Shown: in pieces, positions 7,338 to 16,279 of the stretch
How the letters are laid out: each line of letters opens with the position of its first letter
Numbering within the stretch: position 1 is the stretch's first letter
From: Roseateles_B flavus
GTDB lineage: Bacteria > Pseudomonadota > Gammaproteobacteria > Burkholderiales > Burkholderiaceae_C
Assembly (NCBI RefSeq): GCF_039872765.1
Contig: NZ_JBDPZC010000001.1
Coordinates: 1,246,638-1,310,637, forward strand
Length of the DNA: 64,000 nt
Direction: 5' to 3'
Position numbers and translations under genes: made by a program
Notes under the pieces: model-generated
The model's input: the letters and a program-made list of their open reading frames with translations, nothing else
Databases searched by the model: none
Told to the model about the DNA's origin: nothing

Positions 7338-7698
7338 CGTCATGCTCCTTGAGCAGCTGGCGCAGGGCTTGGGCATCCTCGGCGCTGAGCCTGCGCTGGG
7401 CCGAGAAGTGCGCGACGAGCGGCGACAGCCGGCCGCCGAAGACGCGGTCCAGCAGGCCCATCGATTCCGAGCCTTCCCACTGCGCCCGGTCGATCAGCGG
7501 CTCGTAGAGATAGCGCCGGCCCTCGCGCTCAGCCTTCACGGCGCCCTTGTTGAGCAGTCGGTTCAGCAGGGTCTTGACGGTGCCCAGCTGCCAGCCGCCC
7601 TCGGCGGGCAGGGCGGCGAGGATGTCCTCGGCACTGAGCGGATGCTGGCCCCAGAGGGCCTGCATGATCTGGGATTCGGCGTCTGAGATGGTGCTCAT
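7327..7698 (-). CDS. BlaI/MecI/CopY-family transcriptional repressor (module 2)
   Basis: A 123-aa winged-helix repressor, clear paralogue of the one at 2583-2948. The recognition-helix segment reads WQLGTVKTLLNRLLNKG, differing from module 1 at only two positions. The C-terminal half has the same LFGG-like hinge (VFGGRLSPLVAHFSAQ). ATG 7698 gives MSTISDAESQIM; an in-frame extension to 7764 would cross the operator. The promoter geometry predicts transcription starting on the A of this ATG, and no Shine-Dalgarno is present. It probably represses itself and the coupled M56 gene. The inducer is unknown. Confidence 0.95.
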   Translation of the reverse strand: MSTISDAESQIMQALWGQHPLSAEDILAALPAEGGWQLGTVKTLLNRLLNKGAVKAEREGRRYLYEPLIDRAQWEGSESMGLLDRVFGGRLSPLVAHFSAQRRLSAEDAQALRQLLKEHDDEH

Positions 7699-7700
7699 GA

Positions 7701-7747
7701 TTCGACAACAGTTGTTGACGAATTGATTGTCAACACGTGTTGTCGAA
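7701..7747 (-). promoter_or_regulatory. blaI-2 promoter with paired BlaI operators
   Basis: Two dyads CAAC-N4-GTTG lie at 7706-7717 and 7731-7742, centred 25 bp apart. The whole region is bounded by a perfect 10-bp inverted repeat (7701-7710/7738-7747). On the minus strand a consensus -35 TTGACA (7733-7728), a 17-bp spacer and a weak -10 TGTTGT (7710-7705) fall inside the dyads. The predicted +1 is 7698, the A of the ATG. Spacing equals that of the module 1 operator, but the half-site is different. Confidence 0.8.
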
Positions 7748-7792
7748 GTGCCTAGCCCAGGCAAACCCTAGGATGGCCGGGGTCGCAAAGGC

Positions 7793-8668
7793 TCAGTGGG
7801 AGGGGGCGATGATGCGCGGCTGCAGCGCTTCCCAGACCGGCTTCAGGCGGCCCGAGAGGGCGGCCAGCTTGCCGAGGTCGGTGTGGCTTTCGTCCGGGCT
7901 GTGGAAGTCCGAGCCGCGCGAGGCCAGCAGGTCGAATTCCAGGGCGGTCTCGGTGTACTTGGCCGCCTCGGCCGCGGTGTGGCTGCCCGTCACCACCTCG
8001 ATGCCACGGCCGCCGTGGGCCATGAACTCGGTGATCAGCGCGTATTCCTCGGTGGGCGTGAAGTCGTAGCGCCCGGGATGGGCGATCACGGCCTCGCCGC
8101 CGGCCTGGGTGACCCAGCGCACGGCATCGCTCAGGCGGGCCCAGCGGTGGGGCACGAAACCGGGCTTGCCTTCGGTGAGGAAGCGGCGGAAGACCTCGGG
8201 CACGTCCTGGCAATGGCCGGCATCCACGAGGAAGCGGGCGAAGTGGGTGCGGGAGATCAGCTCGGGGTTGCCCACGTACTTCAGCGCGCCCTCATACGCG
8301 CCCTTGATGCCCACCTGCGCCAGGCCCTCGGCCATGTCGCGGGCGCGCTCGCCGCGGCCGCCGCGGGTCTCGCGCAGGCCCTGCACCAGCGCCTCGTCCT
8401 CGTGGTCGAAACCCAGGCCGACGATGTGCACCACGCGGCCGGCGAAGGTCACGGAGATCTCGCAGCCGGTCAGGTAGTGCAGGCCCAGGCGGCCCGCGGC
8501 CTCGATGGCGCGGGCCTGGCCGCCGACCTCGTCATGGTCGGTCAGGGCCCACAGCTCGACGCCGTTGGCCTGCGCGCGCGCGGCCAGGGCCTCGGGCTCC
8601 AGCGTGCCGTCGGACACCTTGGAGTGGCAGTGGAGGTCGGCGTTGCTGAGGGCATTGATGGTGTTCAC
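7793..8668 (-). CDS. yciV: PHP-domain nuclease/phosphatase, YciV (RNase AM) type
   Basis: A 291-aa PHP-domain metalloenzyme. The N-terminal DLHCHSKVSDG motif, TDHDEVGG, the E of GCEISV, HIVG, the IAHPGRY segment and the late SRGSDFHSP motif supply the usual trinuclear metal ligands. The E. coli relative (YciV/TrpH, RNase AM) acts on RNA 5' ends and on 3',5'-nucleoside bisphosphates. Length matches that family. The gene is upstream of a blaI/M56 module, and yciO follows the module, so the common yciV-yciO pair is interrupted here. Confidence 0.93.
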   Translation of the reverse strand: MNTINALSNADLHCHSKVSDGTLEPEALAARAQANGVELWALTDHDEVGGQARAIEAAGRLGLHYLTGCEISVTFAGRVVHIVGLGFDHEDEALVQGLRETRGGRGERARDMAEGLAQVGIKGAYEGALKYVGNPELISRTHFARFLVDAGHCQDVPEVFRRFLTEGKPGFVPHRWARLSDAVRWVTQAGGEAVIAHPGRYDFTPTEEYALITEFMAHGGRGIEVVTGSHTAAEAAKYTETALEFDLLASRGSDFHSPDESHTDLGKLAALSGRLKPVWEALQPRIIAPSH

Positions 8669-8757
8669 ACGCCCATTTTAGAGGGCCCACCCTGGAGGCC
8701 CGCTGCGCTGCAGCAAAGCCCCTGCGGGTCGCACAGCAGGCGCCACGTTTGCCGCGA

Positions 8758-10323
8758 TCAGGCGCGCCGCGCGCTCACGCGGAAGCTGCTGATGGCGGCC
8801 GTCAAGCCGACGGCCTGGTCGCGCAGGCTGCTGGCCGCGGCAGCGCCCTGCTCGACCAGGGCGGCATTCTGCTGCGTCATCTGGTCCAGGTTGGTGATGG
8901 CCTGGCCGACCTCACCGATGCTGGTGCTCTGCTCCAGCGTGGAGGCGCTGATCTCGCCCATGATGTCGGTGACGCGCTGCACGGAGCTGACGATCTCCTG
9001 CATGGTGCTGCCGGCCTCCTGGACCAGGCTGGCGCCGGCCTCGATGCGGTCCATGGAGCCGGTGATCAGGCTCTTGATCTCCTTCGCGGCCTCGGCGCTG
9101 CGCTGGGCCAGCGAACGCACCTCGCCGGCCACCACCGCGAAGCCGCGGCCCTGCTCGCCGGCCCGCGCGGCTTCCACTGCGGCGTTCAGGGCCAGGATGT
9201 TGGTCTGGAAGGCGATGCCGTCGATCACGCCGATGATGTCGCCGATCTTGCGCGAGCTGGTGCTGATCTCGCCCATGGTGTGCACGACCTGCTGCACCAC
9301 ATCGCCCCCGCGCTGGGCCACGCTGGAGGCGCTGCTGGCCAGCTGGTTGGCCTGGCGGGCGGAGTCGGCGTTGTGACGCACGGTCTCGGTCAGCTGCTCC
9401 ATGGAAGAGGCGGTCTCCTCCAGGCTGGCTGCGGCCTGCTCGGTGCGGGCCGACAGATCCTGGTTGCCCGTGGCCACCTCGGACGCCGCCACCTGGATGG
9501 ACTCCGAACCCTCGCGCACCTTCAGCACGATGCCGCGCAGGCCCTCCTGCATGTGGACCAGGCTGGTGGACAACGCGGTCAGCTCGTCCTTGCCCTCGAT
9601 GTGCAGGTGCTCGTCGAGGTTGCCGTTCTCCACCGCCGAGGCGAAGGCCATGCCCTGCTGGATGGGCAGCAGCAGCGAATGGGCGATGCGCCAGCCGATG
9701 AAGGCCGCCAGGCCCATGCCCGCCAGCAGGGCCACCACGATCACGGTGGTGATGGTGGCGTAGACGCCGGCGATCTTGTCATGGGCCATCTCGACGAAGC
9801 GGTCCACCGTGGTCAGCGCCTGCTCCAGGCCCTGCTCGGCGAGGTCGATGGACTTCTTGGCCTCGCGCGGGGCGTCCCAGGCGGCCTTGAGGTCCCCCTC
9901 CATGCCGCCCTTGGCGAGCTGGGCCATGACCGGCTGCATGCCGCTGCGGTAGGCGTCGAAGTTGTTGCGGATGAGGGTCAGGCCTTCACGCACCTTGGGG
10001 TCCTTGACCCGCAGCTCCAGGTCCTTGAGGCCCTTGTCCGCGGACTTCATGGCCTCCTCCCAGCGCTCCTGCGCCCGCTTGAAGTCGGCCACGCCGATGG
10101 CGGCGAAGATCATGTCCTTCTCGTAGCGGCGTGCCGTGAGCATGCCCGAGCGCAGGTCGTCCACGCTGCGCAGCGAGGCCACGACCGAGGTATTGAAGGT
10201 CTCGAAGGCGCCGAACATCGCGCGGGTGGCCAGCCAGCCGCCCCCGCCCAGCACCAGCATCAGCAGCACCATCAGGCTGAAGGCCAGGCCCAGTCGGGCT
10301 TTGATGGACAGTTGTCGCAGCAT
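8758..10323 (-). CDS. Methyl-accepting chemotaxis protein
   Basis: A 521-aa transmembrane chemoreceptor. ATG 10323 is preceded by AAAAGGAGA seven bases upstream; the ORF extends further upstream without support. A first membrane helix (about residues 12-30) is followed by a four-helix-bundle sensor domain of about 160 residues, a second helix near 192-212, HAMP, and a cytoplasmic coiled coil with the invariant tip GIAFQTNILALNAAVEAARA. It lacks a C-terminal pentapeptide tether. The cytoplasmic half is closely similar to the chemoreceptor at 3696-5246, while the sensor differs. The 5' leader contains a 10-bp inverted repeat (10360-10369/10395-10404). Confidence 0.95.
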   Translation of the reverse strand: MLRQLSIKARLGLAFSLMVLLMLVLGGGGWLATRAMFGAFETFNTSVVASLRSVDDLRSGMLTARRYEKDMIFAAIGVADFKRAQERWEEAMKSADKGLKDLELRVKDPKVREGLTLIRNNFDAYRSGMQPVMAQLAKGGMEGDLKAAWDAPREAKKSIDLAEQGLEQALTTVDRFVEMAHDKIAGVYATITTVIVVALLAGMGLAAFIGWRIAHSLLLPIQQGMAFASAVENGNLDEHLHIEGKDELTALSTSLVHMQEGLRGIVLKVREGSESIQVAASEVATGNQDLSARTEQAAASLEETASSMEQLTETVRHNADSARQANQLASSASSVAQRGGDVVQQVVHTMGEISTSSRKIGDIIGVIDGIAFQTNILALNAAVEAARAGEQGRGFAVVAGEVRSLAQRSAEAAKEIKSLITGSMDRIEAGASLVQEAGSTMQEIVSSVQRVTDIMGEISASTLEQSTSIGEVGQAITNLDQMTQQNAALVEQGAAAASSLRDQAVGLTAAISSFRVSARRA

Positions 10324-10498
10324 GGCGGTGTCTCCTTTTCTTGTGGCTTGTGGCGTCAGGGCTGCGCCCCGCGGAGAAAGCCTCCGGCCGGACCGGGCGC
10401 AGCCTGCAAGCATGCGCTTCGCCGCAGTCCCCCAGCAAGCAGAAATGCAGGACAGCCGTGGCGCTCTTCACACGAGCGGGCTGCGCGTGCTCAGGCGC

Positions 10499-12235
10499 TC
10501 AGACGATGGCCTCCACCACCATCTGCACCCGCTGCTGCCCCTGGTATTCGTCCAGGCTCAGGCGGTAGGCCATGCGGGCCTGCTCGGGGACCGGGTCGGT
10601 GTGGCCGAACCAGATGGCGTCGCGCAGCAGGCCGCCCTGGCGCACCCGCAGCTTGAGGTGGCGCTCTCCTACGATGCGCTGGGCCACGATCTGGACCTCG
10701 TCGCAGAACAGCGGGGCCTCGAAGGCCTGGCCCCAGACCTGGGACTCCAGCTCCTGCACGGTCTGGGCGTTGAAGGCCTCGGCGGGCAGGGGGCCGTCGG
10801 TGCGCAGCGTGCGCTGCAGCGAGGCCTCGTCCAGCCATTCGGCGGCGACCTGGGTGAAGGCCTGGCGGAAGGTCTCCACCCCGCCCTCGGCCAGGGTGCA
10901 GCCGGCCGCCATGGCGTGGCCGCCGAACTTCTTCAGCAGCTCGGGGTGGCGCTTGGAGACCAGGTCCAGCGCGTCCCGCAGATGGAAGCCAGTGATGGAA
11001 CGCCCCGAGCCCTTCAGCTGCCCATCGACCCCGCGGGCCAGCACGAAGGTGGGGCGGTGGGCGGCGTCCTTGATGCGCGAGGCCACGATGCCCACCACGC
11101 CTTCGTGGAAGTCCTCGTCGAAGATCACCAGCGCAGGCGGTGTCTGCTGCTCCAGGCGGGTCTGCAGGCGGGCCAGCTGGGCCTCGGCCTGCTCGCGCAT
11201 GCCGGCTTCGATCTCGCGGCGCTCGCGGTTGATGGTGTCCAGCAGGCGGGCCAGCTCCAGCGCGCGGGCCGGGTCTTCGCAGAGCAGGCACTCGATGCCC
11301 ACGGTCATGTCGGACAGCCGCCCCGCCGCATTGATGCGCGGGCCCAGGGCGAAGCCCAGGTCGAAGGTGTTGGCGCGGGCGGCGTCGCGGCCCGCGGCGG
11401 TGAAGAGGGCGGCCACGCCCGGCTGCATGCGGCCCGCGCGCATGCGGCGCAGCCCCTGCGCGACCAGGCGGCGGTTGTTGGCGTCCAGCCGCACCACGTC
11501 GGCCACAGTGCCCAGCGCCACGAGGTCCAGCAGGCCGTCCAGGCGCGGCTGCTCGCGGCCCTCGAAGGCGCCGCGGCGGCGCAGCTCGCCCCGCACCGCC
11601 AGCAGCACATAGAAGGCCACGCCCACGCCGGCCAGGTTCTTGCTCTCGAAGGCGCAGCCTGGCTGGCTGGGGTTGACCAGGGCATCGGCCGCGGGCAACT
11701 GCACCACCTCGTCCACCAGGGCGGGCAGATGGTGGTCGGTCACCAGCACCTTCAGCCCCAGGGACTTGGCGTGCGCCACGCCGGCCAGGCTGGCGATGCC
11801 GTTGTCCACGGTCATCAGCAGCTGCGGCTGCAGCGGCAGGGCGAGGTCCACGATGGCCGGCGTCAGGCCGTAGCCGTGGATGGCGCGGTCGGGGACGACA
11901 TAGTGCAGGGTGTCAGGTCTTGCCCCCAGCAGGCCCAGGCCGCGCAAGGCAACGGCGCAGGCGGTGGCGCCGTCGCAGTCGTAGTCGGCGACCAGGCAGA
12001 TGCGCTCGCCTTGCTGGATGGCATCGGCCAGCAGGGCGGCCGCCGCGGCGATGCCCTTGAGGCCCTCGGGCGGCAGCAGCTTGTCCAGGCCGGCGTCGAG
12101 CTCGTCGGCGCTGCGCACGCCGCGGGCGGCGAAGAGCCGGGCCAGCAGCGGGGAGACGCCGGCCTGCTCCAGCGCCCAGGCGGCACGCGGCGGGGCGTCG
12201 CGGGTCAGCAGGGTGGGGCTGAGGGAAGGATTCAC
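10499..12235 (-). CDS. recJ: Single-stranded-DNA-specific exonuclease RecJ
   Basis: A 578-aa 5'-3' single-strand exonuclease of the DHH superfamily, acting in RecF-pathway recombination and mismatch/base-excision repair. Seen: the DYDCDGATA motif near residue 80, TDHHLP, NPSQPGC, and later the GHAMAAGCT segment of the DHHA1 domain. A C-terminal OB-like region ends in RVQMVVEAIV. Start is GTG 12235, whose GTGA overlaps the stop of the upstream gene, with GGAGAG just before it. The ORF continues upstream in frame through that neighbour, but this is non-coding. Length fits the family. Confidence 0.96.
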   Translation of the reverse strand: MNPSLSPTLLTRDAPPRAAWALEQAGVSPLLARLFAARGVRSADELDAGLDKLLPPEGLKGIAAAAALLADAIQQGERICLVADYDCDGATACAVALRGLGLLGARPDTLHYVVPDRAIHGYGLTPAIVDLALPLQPQLLMTVDNGIASLAGVAHAKSLGLKVLVTDHHLPALVDEVVQLPAADALVNPSQPGCAFESKNLAGVGVAFYVLLAVRGELRRRGAFEGREQPRLDGLLDLVALGTVADVVRLDANNRRLVAQGLRRMRAGRMQPGVAALFTAAGRDAARANTFDLGFALGPRINAAGRLSDMTVGIECLLCEDPARALELARLLDTINRERREIEAGMREQAEAQLARLQTRLEQQTPPALVIFDEDFHEGVVGIVASRIKDAAHRPTFVLARGVDGQLKGSGRSITGFHLRDALDLVSKRHPELLKKFGGHAMAAGCTLAEGGVETFRQAFTQVAAEWLDEASLQRTLRTDGPLPAEAFNAQTVQELESQVWGQAFEAPLFCDEVQIVAQRIVGERHLKLRVRQGGLLRDAIWFGHTDPVPEQARMAYRLSLDEYQGQQRVQMVVEAIV

Positions 12236-13152
12236 AGGCTCTCCAGGAGGCGGGCGGCCTGCCCGTGGGTCGGGCGCAGCTGCTGCCACAGGCGCTGCGT
12301 CCAGGAGCGCGGCTGCGGGCGTAGGGTCAGGGCTTGCCGCTCGCCGGCCAGGCTCAGCGTGGCGGTGCCGGCGGCGAGGGCGGGCAGCAGCGGGGCGATG
12401 CGCCGGGCGTCCAGCAGGCGCCACGCCTCGGCCCAGGCCGTCCAGTCGCCGGCGATCCAGGGGGTGCGCAGCTGCTCGTCGAGCTCGATGTCCGCGGGCA
12501 GCGCATGGTCCGCCGCGCTGCCGCAGCCCCAGATCCACACGCTGTTGATGGGGCGCAGGCCCGCCTGTTCGCGGGCGGTGTTCAGGGGATGGCCATGCAG
12601 GGTCATCTGCGCCTCCATCTGCAGGCGCAGCAGCTGGCGCGGCTCGGGCAGCCAGGCGTCGACATTGCGATGGATGACGCGGTCCAGGCTGGCGGTCTCC
12701 AGGCCTTGCAGGCGCTCGTGGGAGATGAACCACTGGCCCGCGGCCTGGTGCATGAGCGCCCAGCCCTCCTCCTCGGGAAAGAGCGGCGCCAGGGCCTCGA
12801 AGAGCAAGGCCTGCGAGCTGGCGGCGTCCAGGCCCAGGGCCTCCGGGTCCAGGGCCGTGACCTGGTCACTGCCCACATCGCAGTGCAGGGGCGTGAGGCG
12901 GGCCCAGACCTGCGAACCGGCCGACGCGCCCAGGGCCCAGGCGGCCAGGGGCGGCGGGCTCTCCTCAGGCAGGCCGGCCAGCGCGGCGAGCAGGCGCTCC
13001 TGGGGCAGGGCGGGGCTGTATTCGTCGCCGCCGAAGCGGGGGCCGGCGCCCAGGTCGGCCAGGGCGCGGTCCAGGGCCGGCAGCTGCAGGTCGGCCAGGA
13101 CGGCTCGGGCCTGCGGGTCCATGGCGCTGGCATAGGGAATCACGAGATGCAT
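12232..13152 (-). CDS. Conserved protein translationally coupled to recJ
   Basis: A 306-aa cytoplasmic protein with no signal peptide or membrane helix. It begins MHLVIPYASAMDPQAR and is rich in Leu/Ala/Gln with several tryptophans (WIWGCGSA, WALMHQAAGQWF). Proteins of this kind upstream of recJ in beta- and gammaproteobacteria are variously labelled RpfE-like or phosphoglycerate-mutase-like; I recall the context but cannot confirm the relationship, and no catalytic motif is evident. The 4-bp GTGA overlap implies coupled translation with RecJ. ATG 13152 is chosen because the conserved-looking sequence starts there; the upstream in-frame extension is arginine/proline-rich and unconvincing. Confidence 0.85.
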   Translation of the reverse strand: MHLVIPYASAMDPQARAVLADLQLPALDRALADLGAGPRFGGDEYSPALPQERLLAALAGLPEESPPPLAAWALGASAGSQVWARLTPLHCDVGSDQVTALDPEALGLDAASSQALLFEALAPLFPEEEGWALMHQAAGQWFISHERLQGLETASLDRVIHRNVDAWLPEPRQLLRLQMEAQMTLHGHPLNTAREQAGLRPINSVWIWGCGSAADHALPADIELDEQLRTPWIAGDWTAWAEAWRLLDARRIAPLLPALAAGTATLSLAGERQALTLRPQPRSWTQRLWQQLRPTHGQAARLLESL

Positions 13153-13237
13153 GGGGCGGATTATCCGGTGCGGCCTGTCATCGCCCGGCCATGGTCCGGA
13201 CATCAGGCGGACATCGCACGGCGGCAAGCTGCGCGGC

Positions 13238-14188
13238 ATGCAGCACGACACCCTCCTGGCACGCGCCGCCACCCTGGTCCCCGGCCTTCGTGGCGTCCCC
13301 GGCGCCGGCGGTGAGGAGCCTGCCGAGGCCGGCGAGGGCCTGCCGCGGCTGCGGGTGCGCACGGTCTGGATCTCGGACCTGCACCTGGGCACGCCCGGCT
13401 GTCAGGCCCGCCACCTGCTGGACTTCCTGCGCACCGTGGAGTGCGAGCAGCTCTTCCTGGTGGGCGACATCATCGACGGCTGGCAGCTGCGGCGCAGCTG
13501 GTACTGGCCCCAGGCCCACAACGACGTGGTGCAGAAGCTGCTGCGCAAGGCGCGCAAGGGCTGCCGCGTGATCTTCATTCCCGGCAACCACGACGAGTTC
13601 GCCCGCAGGTACGTGCAGCACAGTTTCGGCGGCATCGAGGTGGCCGAGGACTGGATCCACGAGACCGCGGACGGCCGCAAGCTCTGGATCACCCACGGCG
13701 ACCTCTTCGACGGCGTCATCCAGTGCGCGAAGTGGCTGGCGCACGTGGGGGATTCGCTCTACGAGTTCACCCTGCGCCTGAACCGCCACCTCAACAGCCT
13801 GCGGGCGCGGATGGGCCTGCCCTACTGGAGCCTGTCCCGCTACCTGAAGCTCAAGGTCAAGCGGGCGGTGAGCTATGTCTCGCAGTTCGAGGAGGCCGTG
13901 GCGCGCGAAGCGCGGCGCCGCGGCGTGCAGGGCGTGGTCTGCGGTCACATCCACCATGCGGAGCTGCGCACCATCGACGGCGTGCTCTATGCCAACGACG
14001 GCGACTGGGTCGAGAGCCTTACCGCCCTCGTCGAGCATGCCGACGGCCGCCTGGAGATCCTGGACTGGACGAGCTTCAGCCAGAACGTCGGCCAGGGCGG
14101 CGGCCCTGCGTCCGCTGCGCGCACGGCAGAATCGGCAGCGGCCGCATGTGCCGAACAGCGTCATGCGCCTGTCACGATGCCTTCATAA
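13238..14188 (+). CDS. LpxH-like calcineurin-type metallophosphoesterase
   Basis: A 316-aa metallophosphoesterase. Dimetal motifs are all present in order: ISDLHLG, VGDIIDGW, IPGNHDEF, THGDLFD and GHIHH, with a final ANDGDWVES segment. This arrangement resembles UDP-2,3-diacylglucosamine diphosphatase (LpxH), which makes lipid X in lipid A synthesis, but the protein is about 70 residues longer than E. coli LpxH and could be a paralogue with another substrate. The chosen ATG (13238) has a weak ribosome-binding site. The first ~45 residues are low-complexity, so a later start is possible. ppk follows nine bases after the stop. Confidence 0.85.
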   Translation: MQHDTLLARAATLVPGLRGVPGAGGEEPAEAGEGLPRLRVRTVWISDLHLGTPGCQARHLLDFLRTVECEQLFLVGDIIDGWQLRRSWYWPQAHNDVVQKLLRKARKGCRVIFIPGNHDEFARRYVQHSFGGIEVAEDWIHETADGRKLWITHGDLFDGVIQCAKWLAHVGDSLYEFTLRLNRHLNSLRARMGLPYWSLSRYLKLKVKRAVSYVSQFEEAVAREARRRGVQGVVCGHIHHAELRTIDGVLYANDGDWVESLTALVEHADGRLEILDWTSFSQNVGQGGGPASAARTAESAAAACAEQRHAPVTMPS

Positions 14189-14197
14189 AGTGAGGAC

Positions 14198-16258
14198 ATG
14201 ACCCTGATGCCTCCCGCCCTGCTCAATCGCGAACAAGCCATCCTGGAATTCAATGCCCGCGTGCTGGCCCAGGCTCAGCGCGAGGACGTGCCGCTGCTGG
14301 AGCGGCTGCGGTATGTGTGCATCGTGTCGTCCAACCTGGACGAGTTCTTCGAGGTGCGCTTCGCCGACATGCTGGATGCCGCCCGCGAGCCGGGCAGCGT
14401 GGTGAGCAACCGCGACATCGAGCGCGTGGCCGGCGAGGCCCACGCGCTGATCGACCGCCAGTACGACGTGTTCAACGAGCAGATCATGCCCAGGCTCCTG
14501 GAGCAGGGCATCGTGATCCACAACCACGCCGATCGAGACGAGGCGCAGCGCCACTGGGTCTCCCGCTTCTTCGAGCGCGAGGTCAAGCCCCTGCTGGTGC
14601 CCGTGGGCCTGGACCCCGCCCATCCCTTCCCGCAGGTGGCCAACAAGTCTCTGCACTTCGTGGTGAGGCTCTCGGGCAAGGATGCCTTCGGGCGCGACAA
14701 CCGCATCGCCATCGTCAAGGTGCCGCGCGTGCTGCCGCGGGTGATCAAGCTGCCGGCGCAGATCAGCGGCGGGCGGCAGGTCTTCGTGCTGCTGACCAGT
14801 GTGATCCGGGCCCACCTGGAGGAGCTGTTCCCGGGGCGGCAGGTGGAGTCCTTCTCCCAGTTCCGCGTGACCCGCGATTCGGACCTGGAGGTGGACGAGG
14901 AAGAGGTGGCCAATCTGCGCCACGCCCTGCGTTCCGGCCTGACCACGCGCCATTTCGGCCGGGCCGTGCGCCTGGAGGTGGTCAACTCCTGCCCCGAGGA
15001 GCTCTCGCGCTTCCTGCTGGAGCAGTTCCAGCTGCCGCACGCGGCCCTGTACCGCGTCAACGGCCCGGTGAACCTGGTGCGGCTCAACGAGCTGATCGAC
15101 CTGACCGATGCGCCGGAGCTGCGCTTCGTGCCTCATGAGCCGCTGTGGCCCCAGGCCAGCCTGCCGCGCCAGAAGCGCTGCTTCGAGCGGCTGCGCAAGG
15201 GCGATGTGCTGCTGCACCATCCCTTCGAGAGCTTCGAACCCGTCGTGCAGTTCCTGCGCGAGGCCGTCGAGGACCCGGACGTGCTGGCCATCAAGCAGAC
15301 CATCTACCGCACCGGCAGCCAGTCCGTGCTGATGGACCTGCTGATCGAGGCCGCGCGCCGCGGCAAGGAAGTGATGGCGGTGGTGGAGCTCAAGGCCCGC
15401 TTCGACGAGGAGGCCAACATCAACTGGGCCGAGCGCCTGGAGGCCGTCGGCGCGCAGGTGGTCTACGGCATCGTCGGCCTGAAGACCCACGCCAAGATGC
15501 TGCTGGTGACGCGGCGCGAGGGCAAGCCCGGCGGCAAGCACGTGCTGCGCCGCTACGCCCACCTCTCCACCGGCAACTACAACCCCAAGACGGCGCGGCT
15601 CTACACCGACATCGGCTGCCTCACGGCGGATCCGGACCTCACCGCCGACATCGACAACGTCTTCCGCCAGCTGGCCTCGCTGGGCAAGGCCAGGCCCGCG
15701 AAGCGCCTGCTGCTGGCGCCCTTCCACATGCACGAGCGCATGGTCGAGTGCCTGGCGCGGGTGGAGCAGTCGGCCCGCGAGGGGAGGGTGGCGCGCGTGG
15801 TGCTCAAGGTCAATGCGCTGACCGACGCCGAGCTGATCCACGCCCTGCTGCGCTGCGGCCAGGCCGGGGCGGAGATCGACCTCATCGTGCGCGGCGCCTG
15901 CATGCTGCCCCCGCAGCTGCCGGGCATCTCGGACCGCATCCGCGTGCGCTCCGTGGTGGGCCGCTTCCTGGAGCATTCGCGCGTCAGCTACTTCCGCTGG
16001 GGCGAGGGTGAGGAGGACGAAGCCCTGTACCTCTCCAGCGCCGACTGGATGAGCCGCAATATGTTCCGCCGCATCGAGGTGGCCTGGCCGGTGCTGGACC
16101 CCAAGCTGCGCCAGCGCCTTATCGACGAGACCTTGCAGCCCTATCTGCATGACAGCCTCGATGCCTGGGAGCAGCTGCCCGACGGCCACTACCGCCGCAT
16201 CGAGGGCGAAGGCCTCAGCGCCCAGCAGGCCCTGATGCGGCGCTACGCCGTCGAGTGA
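14198..16258 (+). CDS. ppk: Polyphosphate kinase 1
   Basis: A 686-aa enzyme that reversibly polymerises the gamma-phosphate of ATP into polyphosphate. The N-terminal domain opens with the typical LLNREQAILEFNARVL and SSNLDEFFEVR. The catalytic histidine sits in RYAHLSTGNYN at about residue 455. A second conserved region near the end has SSADWMSRNMFRRIE. GAGGA immediately before the ATG serves as ribosome-binding site. The gene is convergent with ppx, which hydrolyses the polymer; only 21 bp separate the stops. Confidence 0.97.
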   Translation: MTLMPPALLNREQAILEFNARVLAQAQREDVPLLERLRYVCIVSSNLDEFFEVRFADMLDAAREPGSVVSNRDIERVAGEAHALIDRQYDVFNEQIMPRLLEQGIVIHNHADRDEAQRHWVSRFFEREVKPLLVPVGLDPAHPFPQVANKSLHFVVRLSGKDAFGRDNRIAIVKVPRVLPRVIKLPAQISGGRQVFVLLTSVIRAHLEELFPGRQVESFSQFRVTRDSDLEVDEEEVANLRHALRSGLTTRHFGRAVRLEVVNSCPEELSRFLLEQFQLPHAALYRVNGPVNLVRLNELIDLTDAPELRFVPHEPLWPQASLPRQKRCFERLRKGDVLLHHPFESFEPVVQFLREAVEDPDVLAIKQTIYRTGSQSVLMDLLIEAARRGKEVMAVVELKARFDEEANINWAERLEAVGAQVVYGIVGLKTHAKMLLVTRREGKPGGKHVLRRYAHLSTGNYNPKTARLYTDIGCLTADPDLTADIDNVFRQLASLGKARPAKRLLLAPFHMHERMVECLARVEQSAREGRVARVVLKVNALTDAELIHALLRCGQAGAEIDLIVRGACMLPPQLPGISDRIRVRSVVGRFLEHSRVSYFRWGEGEEDEALYLSSADWMSRNMFRRIEVAWPVLDPKLRQRLIDETLQPYLHDSLDAWEQLPDGHYRRIEGEGLSAQQALMRRYAVE

Positions 16259-16279
16259 AGCCGGGCCGCCGGCGCGGCC

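Noticed and set aside
10360..10404. 10-bp inverted repeat in the leader of the second chemoreceptor
   Set aside because: The 25-base loop and high GC make it plausible by chance; no regulator or T tract is associated.
12236..12733. In-frame N-terminal extension of recJ
   Set aside because: It runs through the upstream gene in another frame with arginine/proline/alanine-rich sequence; the GTG at 12235 with its ribosome-binding site and GTGA overlap explains the start.
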